This document shows positions 33,179 through 40,863 of a stretch of DNA of 64,000 nucleotides, piece after piece. The notes under the pieces were generated by a model. It was not told where the DNA came from, made no database searches, and saw only the letters and a program-made list of their open reading frames with translations. A program made the translations under genes and the position numbers. Numbering within the stretch: the stretch's first letter is position 1; every line of letters begins with the position of its first letter. The stretch comes from JAHBXL01 sp964409775 (GTDB taxonomy: Bacteria > Planctomycetota > Phycisphaerae > Phycisphaerales > UBA1924), in contig CAYPEI010000003.1 of the NCBI GenBank assembly GCA_964409775.1, positions 206,325 to 270,324 of the forward strand, in the 5' to 3' direction.

Positions 33179-33973
33179 GTGCCCGAGCAGTCCGTCAATC
33201 CCGGGTTTCGGCAGTCGGAGAGCGAGCCGATCGCGTCCGTCGTTGTGCCCACCTATCAGGAAGCAGCGGTTGTTGCGACACTCATTCGCCGGCTGGATGA
33301 GATCCGCGAGCGCAGGGGGTTGAATATCGAACTGATCATTGTCGATGACAACAGCCCCGATGGCACCGCCGCGGCGGCCCATGCACTTGAAGCCCCCTGG
33401 GTCCACGTTCTCGAGCGACGCGCCCCCCGGAGTCTGGCAGGGGCCGTTCTAGATGGATTCGAACGTGCGAAGGCGCCGATCCTCGTCGTGATGGATGCCG
33501 ACCTCACGCATCCGCCCGAAGCCGTTCCCGATCTGATCGCGGCCGTGGCGGCCGGCGCTCCTATGGCGATCGGCTCCCGGTATGTCGAGGGCGGCACGAC
33601 CGACGCAACCTGGCCGTGGTCGCGTCGGCTCGCGAGCAGGATCGCGACCCTGCTGGTGCGGCCACTGGTGCACACGTCCGATCCGCTCTCGGGTTTCTTC
33701 GCGATCCGGCGTTCGACGCTCGCCGCCGCGATGCCCATCCGAACCCAAGGCTTCAAGATCGGGCTCGAACTGCTCGTTCGCGCGAGCGTGCGTTCGCCGG
33801 TTGATGTCCCCATCACCTTTGTCGACCGGGCGGGTGGCGCGAGCAAGGCCTCCCTTCGCGAAGCAACGCGGTTTTTCGCGCAGGCAATCCGACTTTACAT
33901 GCTCGCGATCAGCCGTTTCCTGGGACTGATGCCTGCGCAGGGTGGCCGGCCGAGACGCGAGGGGGAAGCGTGA
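33179..33973 (+). CDS. Family 2 glycosyltransferase, polyprenol-phosphate mannosyltransferase (DPM1)-like
   Basis: 264-residue GT-A fold enzyme, similar to the catalytic domain of dolichol/polyprenol-phosphate mannosyltransferases, which load a sugar on a lipid phosphate for use by GT-C enzymes. Motifs: SVVVPTYQEAAVVATLI, LIIVDDNSPDGTA (first acidic motif), PILVVMDADLTHPPEAVPDLI (DxD), GSRYVEGG, and DPLSGFFAIRRSTLA. The C-terminal part has one possible membrane-associated helix (AIRLYMLAISRFLGL). GTG start. Its TGA overlaps the GTG of the next gene by 4 nt. The family is clear; the sugar is not. Confidence 0.9.
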   Translation: MPEQSVNPGFRQSESEPIASVVVPTYQEAAVVATLIRRLDEIRERRGLNIELIIVDDNSPDGTAAAAHALEAPWVHVLERRAPRSLAGAVLDGFERAKAPILVVMDADLTHPPEAVPDLIAAVAAGAPMAIGSRYVEGGTTDATWPWSRRLASRIATLLVRPLVHTSDPLSGFFAIRRSTLAAAMPIRTQGFKIGLELLVRASVRSPVDVPITFVDRAGGASKASLREATRFFAQAIRLYMLAISRFLGLMPAQGGRPRREGEA

Positions 33974-36081
33974 ACAGCGACGCCCGACGTTCCGGACAGG
34001 TGACACCCGAGGTTCGCGGCCGGGCGTGGGTGTACTTGCTGGCCATTGTCTTGGCATGCGCAGCGGTGTTCGGCGGCGTTGCGGGAAACGGCATTCTGCA
34101 GTGGGATGATCGATATCACACGATCGAGAACCCATGGTTTGATCCAATCAACCAGGAGAGTTTTGCGAGGTTCTGGCGGGAGCAGTACGGCAATCTGTTT
34201 GTCCCGGTTGCCTACAACGTACTCGCGGCGGAGATCTGGCTGACCCAGCAGGCGACCGGTGAAGCCAGGATTCAGCATCTCCACCCCGCGCTGCTGCAGT
34301 GCTTCAAGGTGCTCCTGCACGCGGCTTCGTCGGTCATGGTGTTTGTGCTGATACGCAGGCTGGTCACCAGCGATTGGGCGGCGTTCGCCGCGGCACTGTT
34401 CTTTGCACTCCATCCGTTTCAAGCCGAGTCGGTCGCGTGGATCTCCGAGACACGGGGCCTGCTGGGATCGGCGTTCGGACTGGCGAGCATACTTGCCCTC
34501 GGCCGAGCCTGCGGGACAGGCTCGGCGCCCAATCGTTCGCCGCCGATCGCCCTCCCGCGCGGGACCGTGAGCCTATTGGAGGACTTCGCCACCCGCGCGT
34601 CGTGGTGGTTCATCGCGGCCCTCCTGTTCGCCGCGGCCTTGCTCTCCAAGCCCGCCACTGTGACAATTCCATGCATCGCTGCGGCATGGCTTTGGGCGGC
34701 CGGCACGCCGCCGAAGCGAGTCTTGCTGGCGATCGCGCCCTTGCTTGTGCTCGCTGGAGCGGATGTGGTGATCACCCGCTCCGTGCAGTCTGCGGCGATC
34801 ATCCCGGACGCACCGGCGTGGTGGATGCGCCCGATCATCGCGTCTGATGCGGTTTGCTTCTATGTCGGCAGGCTGCTTTGGCCCGTCGGACTTGCTCCGG
34901 ACTATGGACGGACGCCAACCCATGTGCTGGCGGAGTGGGGATCCTGGTGGGGCTGGCTCGCCCTGGTGCTCGCCGGGACGGGGAGTGCCGGCTATTTCTG
35001 GCTCGCGCGTCGATCCCGGGTGAGCATGGCCGCGGGCGCGATCTTTGTGCTCGCACTGCTCCCCGTGATGGGGCTGTCCACCTTCCATCATCAGGTCATT
35101 TCCACGGTGGCCGATCGGTACGCGTACCTCGCTCTTGCCGGTGCCGCGTTGGGCGTGGCCGTGCTGCTTTCGCGTTGCAACGGCCGCGCAGTTTGGATGA
35201 CGGCATGGGCGTCGTTGCTCGCACTCGGAGTGATGTCCTTCCGCCAGGTCCGGCATTGGCACAGCGATGAGACATTGTGGCTCCACACGCTCGAGGTGAA
35301 CCCTCGCAGCCCCGTCGCGCACAACAACCTTGCCCGGGAGTACCAGCGGCAGGGCCGCCTTGGCGAAGCCGAGCCGCATCTCGCCCGCGCGGCGGAACTG
35401 GATCCGACCTCCCCGGGCATCCTCGTGAATCTCTCCGAACTGCGTGCCGCGCAATCTCGTTTGTCCGAGGCCGAGTTGCTCGGCCGTCGCGCGGTCGAAC
35501 TTGCGCCTCGCGAGACTCGTTCGCTCATCAATCTCGCGATCATCCTCGCGCAGACGTCGAGAGAGTCGGAAGCCGCGGCATTGTTCCGCAGAGCCCTTGA
35601 TGTCGATCCCCATCAGCCCGAGGCAATCGTCAATCTCGCCGTGCTGGACATGCGGGCGGGCCGGCTCGATGCCGCGGCGACGTCGCTCGAGCAAGTGCTC
35701 GCCGCGCAGCCGACTCACCCGCAAGCGCTCTACAACCTCGGGCTCGTCCGTGCCGAGCAGGGACGCTTGAAAGAGGCCGCGGATGTGTGGGGGCGTGCGA
35801 TTGGTGCGGGCATCCGCTCGCTCGACGTGTATCTCCGCCGGGCGGACGCACTTGCCCGGGCTCAGATTCAAGAGGAAGCGGAGTTCGCGTACCAGGAAGC
35901 CATCGGCGCTCACCCGCACGCCTTTGAGCCGTGGAACAACCTCGGCCTGCTGTACATCCGGCTGGGACGCGTCAGTGACGCCGTCACGATGTTCGAGCGT
36001 GCGGCCGCGGCCTCGCCGAACGCGCCCGAGCCTCGCGAGAACCTCGCCTCGGCGCGTCGGTTGCTGGAGCAGCAGCGGTGA
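33970..36081 (+). CDS. Polytopic membrane protein with C-terminal TPR domain
   Basis: 703 residues. Residues about 15-430 hold around ten TM helices and resemble GT-C-type membrane glycosyltransferases of the TMTC kind: an early loop with GILQWDDRYHTIENPWF and LFVPVAYNVLAAEIWL, then AALFFALHPFQAESVAWISETRGLL. Residues 437-703 contain about eight tetratricopeptide repeats of 34 residues (for example VAHNNLAREYQRQGRLGEAEPHLARAAELDP). Such proteins may transfer sugars to exported proteins or carry out envelope assembly; not proven here. The GTG start overlaps the DPM1-like gene, so a donor-lipid sugar made there could feed this protein. Confidence 0.85.
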   Translation: MNSDARRSGQVTPEVRGRAWVYLLAIVLACAAVFGGVAGNGILQWDDRYHTIENPWFDPINQESFARFWREQYGNLFVPVAYNVLAAEIWLTQQATGEARIQHLHPALLQCFKVLLHAASSVMVFVLIRRLVTSDWAAFAAALFFALHPFQAESVAWISETRGLLGSAFGLASILALGRACGTGSAPNRSPPIALPRGTVSLLEDFATRASWWFIAALLFAAALLSKPATVTIPCIAAAWLWAAGTPPKRVLLAIAPLLVLAGADVVITRSVQSAAIIPDAPAWWMRPIIASDAVCFYVGRLLWPVGLAPDYGRTPTHVLAEWGSWWGWLALVLAGTGSAGYFWLARRSRVSMAAGAIFVLALLPVMGLSTFHHQVISTVADRYAYLALAGAALGVAVLLSRCNGRAVWMTAWASLLALGVMSFRQVRHWHSDETLWLHTLEVNPRSPVAHNNLAREYQRQGRLGEAEPHLARAAELDPTSPGILVNLSELRAAQSRLSEAELLGRRAVELAPRETRSLINLAIILAQTSRESEAAALFRRALDVDPHQPEAIVNLAVLDMRAGRLDAAATSLEQVLAAQPTHPQALYNLGLVRAEQGRLKEAADVWGRAIGAGIRSLDVYLRRADALARAQIQEEAEFAYQEAIGAHPHAFEPWNNLGLLYIRLGRVSDAVTMFERAAAASPNAPEPRENLASARRLLEQQR

Positions 36082-37269
36082 CTATGAATGCGGCATGTCG
36101 GGTCGGCGCCTGCGCCTCAGTGCTGCCGCGCCACCGATGCCCACGAGCACGAGCGAGCCGGGTGCGGGCACGTTGCCGGCAAGCAGGATCGCGCTGCGGC
36201 CGTCGGCCAATGTCGCGCCGTACGCAAACTCGTTGGCCTGGTTCAAACCGTCCGGATTGAAACTCAGTCCTGTGACCGTCGATCCGAGCAGTTCATCGCC
36301 GATGGCAACCAGCGTACGAACCGGCCCACCCCACAGATCGCCATACTCGATTCGTCCGACGGCTCCGCTTGCGGCGTCGAGACGTGCAAAGACGACGGAG
36401 CCGGCATCGTTTGCCGCGGGTTCCGAGTAGGCCTCGGGCGTGAGGAAGTTCTCTCCGACGATCGTGATGATGGACCCGCCCGGCATCGCCGCGAAGACAC
36501 CGGTGAGCCCGGAACTGCCTTCCGATCCTGAGAACACCACCCGCTCGCCGCACAGGGCCGGTCCCTGAACACTGCTGAACCGATCGCGCCCGACGATGGT
36601 GATGATGTCGCCGCCGCTTCCGACCGAGAGCACGCCCGATGAGACGACACCATTGACCGGGAATGCGTCAAAGAAGGTGTATGTCCTTCCCCCGGCCGCA
36701 CGCGTCCGGCCAAACGACCTCGCGTCGAAGTCGGAGCCAACGATGGTGATCGTGTTTCCCCCGGGCTGGAGGGCGAGCAACGATGCGTGGCCGATAGAGT
36801 CGCGAATGTCCCCGTAGATCGTTCCGTTGAATCCCATGCTCGCTCGTGCGAACGAGCCAAAGTTCTCCCCTCGGATCGTCAGCAGGATTCCGCCGGGCTG
36901 GCGGCTGAAGATTGCGGGTGTCCCGTCGTTATCCAGGTCCGTAAATGCCAGCGCACCGGATCGATTCATGCTCGGCGGCGACATCAACGGGCTGCCGAAA
37001 CTCGTGCCGCGAATGGTGAGGATCGCGCCGCCCGATGCCGGCGGGCTGGAAGGAGTCAGGCCGAACATCCCGGTGCCGCCCGGGCCGGCAGCGCGGAACG
37101 TGAGCAAATCGCCGTCCGACAGCGCGACCGACAGGTCCAGGGACCCTTGGGCGACGTACATCGGGTTCGAATGCACCCGGCCGAGGTCAGCGAGTGCCTG
37201 TGAACTCCACCCGAAGACCAGCGCCAAGGCCAGAACAACCGCGCAACGCAACAGGCGTTTGTGGAGCAT
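36082..37269 (-). CDS. Secreted repeat protein with PEP-CTERM-like tail
   Basis: 395 residues. Signal peptide ends near SQALA-D; C-terminal tail VPAPGSLVLVGIGGAAALRRRRR is PEP-CTERM-like (PAPG in place of PEP, one helix, Arg cluster), with eight more residues after it. The body has at least five copies of a GGxIxTIxGxxF motif at about 50-55 residue spacing: GGAILTIRG, GGILLTIRGENFG, GGNTITIVGSDFD, GGDIITIVGRDRF, GGSIITIVGENF. This suggests a beta-propeller or beta-solenoid surface protein. The stop abuts the stop of the TPR gene with no intervening base. Confidence 0.82.
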   Translation of the reverse strand: MLHKRLLRCAVVLALALVFGWSSQALADLGRVHSNPMYVAQGSLDLSVALSDGDLLTFRAAGPGGTGMFGLTPSSPPASGGAILTIRGTSFGSPLMSPPSMNRSGALAFTDLDNDGTPAIFSRQPGGILLTIRGENFGSFARASMGFNGTIYGDIRDSIGHASLLALQPGGNTITIVGSDFDARSFGRTRAAGGRTYTFFDAFPVNGVVSSGVLSVGSGGDIITIVGRDRFSSVQGPALCGERVVFSGSEGSSGLTGVFAAMPGGSIITIVGENFLTPEAYSEPAANDAGSVVFARLDAASGAVGRIEYGDLWGGPVRTLVAIGDELLGSTVTGLSFNPDGLNQANEFAYGATLADGRSAILLAGNVPAPGSLVLVGIGGAAALRRRRRPDMPHS

Positions 37270-37638
37270 CAGACTCTCCTCTGCCCGGAACGGGCGTCGC
37301 GGCGGTCGCCTCCGAGCCGCCCGGGCCTCTCTCGATGAGATCCTAACACATATCTCACTGATTGCAACGCGAACCCCGGATTTGGCAGAGGTGCGCTGGG
37401 CTGTCGAACTTCGCCGGCCAGACCCGCGTGGCCACAGCCATCGACGGGCCCCAGCGGTCCGGCTCAGCCTGCGAGAATCCATCCTCGTCACGGATTATCT
37501 CGCCTTCCGAACCAGCCGCTGCCGTCGATCGTCAAGAGCCCATGCCGCGCGATGTTCGCAGCGTCTTGGGAGGTGGAGGCTTCCGGCGTGTATGCCGCGG
37601 CCATCTGCCGATGATGGGTACCGACACGCTTGAGATAC
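37270..37638. other. Divergent intergenic region (369 nt)
   Basis: No gene is supported here; the open frames across it have no recognisable family and no start signals. It holds the promoter of the repeat protein (37340-37367, minus) and presumably the promoter for the polysaccharide operon to the right, which I could not define with confidence. Confidence 0.5.
37340..37367 (-). promoter_or_regulatory. Promoter for the PEP-CTERM-like repeat protein
   Basis: Minus strand TTGCAA (37367-37362), 16 bases, then TAGGAT (37345-37340). Good match to a sigma70 pattern. The start at 37269 is about 63 nt from the predicted transcription start and has GAGGAG upstream. Confidence 0.6.
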
Positions 37639-38274
37639 ATGGACGTTCGGACCAATCAAATCCCGTACACTGCTCCGGCTGCCGGTGCCGAAACCGCTTC
37701 TCCGACGGGGCGCGTATTTCAACGTCTGGACACGACTGCGAAGGCTCCGTACCCGCGCTCGTGGTATGTGCGGAAACTGGCTTGGTTTCTCGTCTGGCAT
37801 CTGCTCTACCGGCCGACCCCACGGGCTGTGCGCAAGTTCCGCGTGCTCTTGCTGAAGGTGTTTGGCGCGGACGTGCCGTACAGCGTGAACCTCCTGCCTT
37901 CGTCCCGGATCTGGCACCCGTGGCTGTTCAGGGCAGGCGAGCACGCCTGCCTTGCTGACGGCGTTCTGATCTACAACCTCGGTCCGGTCTCGATCGGGGC
38001 GCACACCGTGCTGTCCCAGGACGCCTATGTCTGCGCCGGCACGCACGACTACACGCGGCCGAATCTGCCGCTCCTGCGTCCTCCCATCACGATCGGTGCC
38101 GGTGTGTGGGTGTGTGCGAAGGCGTTTATCGGCCCGGGCGTGACCGTGGGGGATAACGCCATCGTGGGCGCATGCGCCGTGGTCACCCGAGACGTCCCGC
38201 CCGACATGGTCGTTCAGGGCAACCCGGCGGTGGTGGTGAAGCCGCGAAAGATGGCCGATGGAGTCGCCACATGA
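37639..38274 (+). CDS. WcaF-type acyltransferase (left-handed beta-helix)
   Basis: 211 residues. Putative acetyltransferase of the WcaF/NodL kind for exopolysaccharide sugars. The second half shows hexapeptide repeats: LADGVLIYNLGPVSIGAHTVLSQDAYVCAGTHDYTRPNLPL, ITIGAGVWVCAKAFIGPGVTVGDNAIVGACAVVTRDVPPDMVVQGNPAVVVKPR. The THDY His is the usual catalytic base. The N-terminal half has FVWHLLYRPTPRAVRKFRVLLLKVFGA, typical of WcaF. Start taken at ATG 37639 (TTG 37630 also possible). Its TGA overlaps the next ATG by 4 nt. Confidence 0.88.
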   Translation: MDVRTNQIPYTAPAAGAETASPTGRVFQRLDTTAKAPYPRSWYVRKLAWFLVWHLLYRPTPRAVRKFRVLLLKVFGADVPYSVNLLPSSRIWHPWLFRAGEHACLADGVLIYNLGPVSIGAHTVLSQDAYVCAGTHDYTRPNLPLLRPPITIGAGVWVCAKAFIGPGVTVGDNAIVGACAVVTRDVPPDMVVQGNPAVVVKPRKMADGVAT

Positions 38275-39071
38275 TGCGGCCGGGGTATCTGACCACCGAG
38301 GACTCTCGAAGCGTTGCGGAACTCCGGCAGCGACTTGATGCGTTTTACGCCGCGACGACCGAGTACAGCGACTTTCAGGTTGAGTCCAACTCCAAGCCGG
38401 AGATCTGGACACCGATCGTCGGGTTCATCGAGCAGCGCCTGGCCGAGCAGAAGTCATGCCGCGTCCTGGAGTTTGGCGCCGGCCGCACAGGCTTTGGCCG
38501 CTTCTTGGGACGGTTGCGCGATCGCGTGAAGTTCGAAGTGCAGGACGTAACGCCCCAGAATCGCGAGTACCTTGCCGGAGAGGCCGACGCTGTGCACATC
38601 GGAGATGTCGCTGCGACGACCGGGCCATATGACGTGATCTTCTCCACGTTTGTCTGGGAGCACATCAGCAACCCGCGTCTCACCCTCGACCTGCTCCTTC
38701 GGCGGCTCGCGCCCGGTGGCGCGCTCTTCATCGCATGCCCTCGCTACGACATGCCCGGGTACATTCCCCCCTCCGCGCGTCACTACCGGGTCGGAGCGAG
38801 GTTGAGACTGGTGCTCTGGCAGACGGCACGATGGCTGGGATTGTCGAGCAACCAAGACCGGTTTCTGATTCACACCGACCCGGCCCTCTTTCATCTCCCG
38901 TGGTTCCGGGATTCGGACGCAGTTCACTGGGTTTCTCTGCGGGACTTCGCCGCGGTCCCGAGCGGGTTTGGCTTCAAACGATTGCTGATTCCCGCGCCCG
39001 GGATTCGGGGTTGTGTGTGGAGTAGGTTCCTCGTCGCCTTCATCCAGATCACGCGCAAGGAACGGCCATGA
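38271..39071 (+). CDS. Class I SAM-dependent methyltransferase
   Basis: 266 residues. Motif I SCRVLEFGAGRTGFGRFLGRL and a downstream acidic residue in VKFEVQDVTP bind S-adenosylmethionine; TFVWEHISNPRLTLDLLLRRLAPGGALFIACPR resembles motifs IV-VI. A C-terminal half with DPALFHLPWFRD may bind the acceptor. Within the operon it probably methylates a sugar on a glycan or lipid-linked precursor; this is inference from context. Two ATG codons in tandem (38271 and 38274) are possible starts. Confidence 0.88.
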   Translation: MMRPGYLTTEDSRSVAELRQRLDAFYAATTEYSDFQVESNSKPEIWTPIVGFIEQRLAEQKSCRVLEFGAGRTGFGRFLGRLRDRVKFEVQDVTPQNREYLAGEADAVHIGDVAATTGPYDVIFSTFVWEHISNPRLTLDLLLRRLAPGGALFIACPRYDMPGYIPPSARHYRVGARLRLVLWQTARWLGLSSNQDRFLIHTDPALFHLPWFRDSDAVHWVSLRDFAAVPSGFGFKRLLIPAPGIRGCVWSRFLVAFIQITRKERP

Positions 39072-40252
39072 AACCATTGACGATCACCATCGTCACGGGT
39101 CCCTGGTTCCCCACTCCCCCCGGTCCGGCGGGTGCGGTCGAGCGCGTCTGGGGCGATCTGGCCCGCTACTTTGCGAGAGTGGGGCACTCCGTCACGGTGC
39201 TTTCGCGCGCCTTTGAAGGTCTGCCGGCGGACGAAACCCATGACGGCGTGAGGACGATCAGGCTCACACGGTGGAAGCAGGGGAGTAACGTCCGGATCGA
39301 CCTGATCAAGGACCTGTTCTTCTCGACACGTATGTTCCTCAAATGTCCGCGCGCGGACATCGTCGTGACCAATGCCTTCTGGCTGCCCGGGATGCTGTCG
39401 ATCTTCAAACGGAGCGCGGGACGCATCTCCATGAATGTGCAGCGGGTGCCCAAGGGGCAGATGTGGCTCTACAGCCGGGTCGATCGGCTCAGCGCGGTGT
39501 CGTGTGCCATCGCCGACGCCATCATCGCCGAACGTCCCTCCATGGCCTCCCAGGTGCGTGTCATTCCCAATCCGATCGACCTGGGCTACTTCCGTCCGCC
39601 GGCCGCTCGCGATCTTGATGGATCAGGCGGAAGCGGCCGCACCATCACGTTTACCGGTCGCATCCATCCCGAAAAAGGCATCCACGTGCTTGTCGAGGCA
39701 TTTGGCACGCTGCGGAAGGAGTTCCGCGATCTTCGGCTGAGGCTCATCGGCCCATCAGCAGTCGATCGGGGCGGGGGCGGCGATGCCTACGTCGCGCGGC
39801 TGCGGTCGTTAGCGGGCGATGCGCCCGTCGAGATCTCACCGCCGATTTATGACCGGGCGCAACTCGCCGCGGCGCTGCAGCAGGCATCATTCTACTGCTA
39901 CCCCACGCTCGCCGAAAAGGGCGAGGCACAGCCCGTCGCGCCGATGGAGGCGATGGCGACCGGTCTCGTGCCCGTGGTGTCAGACATCCCGCAGTTCCGC
40001 GACTACCTCACCCCGGGTGTGAATGGCGAAGTGTTCGATCACAGGACCGGCGATCTCGCCGCGAACCTCACAGCCTCGCTCCGGCGAGTCATCGCGGACC
40101 CCGCGCGCACGCGCTCGATGGGCGAAGCGGCGGCGGTGTCCGCGCAGCGGTTCGGATATGAGCAGGTGGCAGGCCAGTATCTTGCCGACTTCTACTCACT
40201 GCTCGGCGAGCCATCCTCGAACGCCGCGCCCGCGGCGGGAGCGGCGGCATGA
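39068..40252 (+). CDS. Family 4 glycosyltransferase
   Basis: 394-residue GT-B fold retaining glycosyltransferase (GT4). N-terminal Rossmann half begins TITIVTGPWFPTPPGPAGAVERVWGDLARYFARVGHSVTVLSR; the C-terminal half has VIPNPIDLGYFRP, ITFTGRIHPEKGIHVLVEAF, and the nucleotide-sugar signature EKGEAQPVAPMEAMATGLVPVVSDIPQFRDYL (the E-x7-E motif). Linked by 4-nt overlaps on both sides to the methyltransferase and the second acyltransferase, so it belongs to one surface-polysaccharide unit. Confidence 0.92.
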   Translation: MKPLTITIVTGPWFPTPPGPAGAVERVWGDLARYFARVGHSVTVLSRAFEGLPADETHDGVRTIRLTRWKQGSNVRIDLIKDLFFSTRMFLKCPRADIVVTNAFWLPGMLSIFKRSAGRISMNVQRVPKGQMWLYSRVDRLSAVSCAIADAIIAERPSMASQVRVIPNPIDLGYFRPPAARDLDGSGGSGRTITFTGRIHPEKGIHVLVEAFGTLRKEFRDLRLRLIGPSAVDRGGGGDAYVARLRSLAGDAPVEISPPIYDRAQLAAALQQASFYCYPTLAEKGEAQPVAPMEAMATGLVPVVSDIPQFRDYLTPGVNGEVFDHRTGDLAANLTASLRRVIADPARTRSMGEAAAVSAQRFGYEQVAGQYLADFYSLLGEPSSNAAPAAGAAA

Positions 40253-40833
40253 GCGGGGCAGGGTCACGACTCCGCCTCAAGAACCCGTCGCAAGACGGGC
40301 GGTATGTCTCACCCTGGTCGCTGCGCGAGCGGCTGGGCATGGCCGCGTGGATGGTGGTGAGCGCTCTGCTGTTCCGTACGACTCCGAAGCAGTTGAACCC
40401 CTGGCGGCTGATGCTGCTGCGGGTGTTTGGCGCGAAGATCAGCGGGCTGCCGTTCGTAGCGTCGAGTTGCATCATCAAGATCCCGTGGCAACTCACGCTC
40501 GAGGATCGCTGTGCGCTCGGGCCGAAGTCCGAGGTGTACAACCTCGGGCACGTCACATTGAAAGCCAGGTGCGTAGTCAGCCAGTATGCGTACATCTGCG
40601 GGGGGACGCACGATCTGTCCGACCCAATGCTCCCGCTGCTGGTGGGGGACATCGTGATCGGGGAGGAGGCGTTCATCGGCGCCAAGGCGATGATCCTGCC
40701 GGGCGTGGTGGTCGGCGATGGCGCGGTGCTCGGGGCGGGGGCGGTCGCAGCGAAGGATCTTGAACCGTGGTCGATCTACGCCGGCAATCCGGCCAGGTTG
40801 ATCCGCAAGCGCGAGATGCAGAAGCCCGCTTAG
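40249..40833 (+). CDS. Second WcaF-type acyltransferase
   Basis: 194 residues, clearly homologous to the acyltransferase at 37639: TPKQLNPWRLMLLRVFGAKIS, LTLEDRCALGPKSEVYNLGHVTLKARCVVSQYAYICGGTHDLSDP and IVIGEEAFIGAKAMILPGVVVGDGAVLGAGAVAAKDLEPWSIYAGNPARLI. The His in GGTHD is the presumed catalytic residue. Having two related acyltransferases in one operon suggests two different acetylation sites on the glycan. ATG 40249 overlaps the GT4 stop. It is convergent with the cytochrome gene (30 nt gap). Confidence 0.9.
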   Translation: MSGAGSRLRLKNPSQDGRYVSPWSLRERLGMAAWMVVSALLFRTTPKQLNPWRLMLLRVFGAKISGLPFVASSCIIKIPWQLTLEDRCALGPKSEVYNLGHVTLKARCVVSQYAYICGGTHDLSDPMLPLLVGDIVIGEEAFIGAKAMILPGVVVGDGAVLGAGAVAAKDLEPWSIYAGNPARLIRKREMQKPA

Positions 40834-40863
40834 GCCTCATTCCGCGAACAACGCTGCATCCAC

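Noticed and set aside
37141..37200. GGGTTCGAATGCACCC, which resembles a tRNA T arm
   Set aside because: No acceptor stem, D arm or anticodon arm can be folded around it, and it lies in the coding sequence of the PEP-CTERM-like repeat protein.
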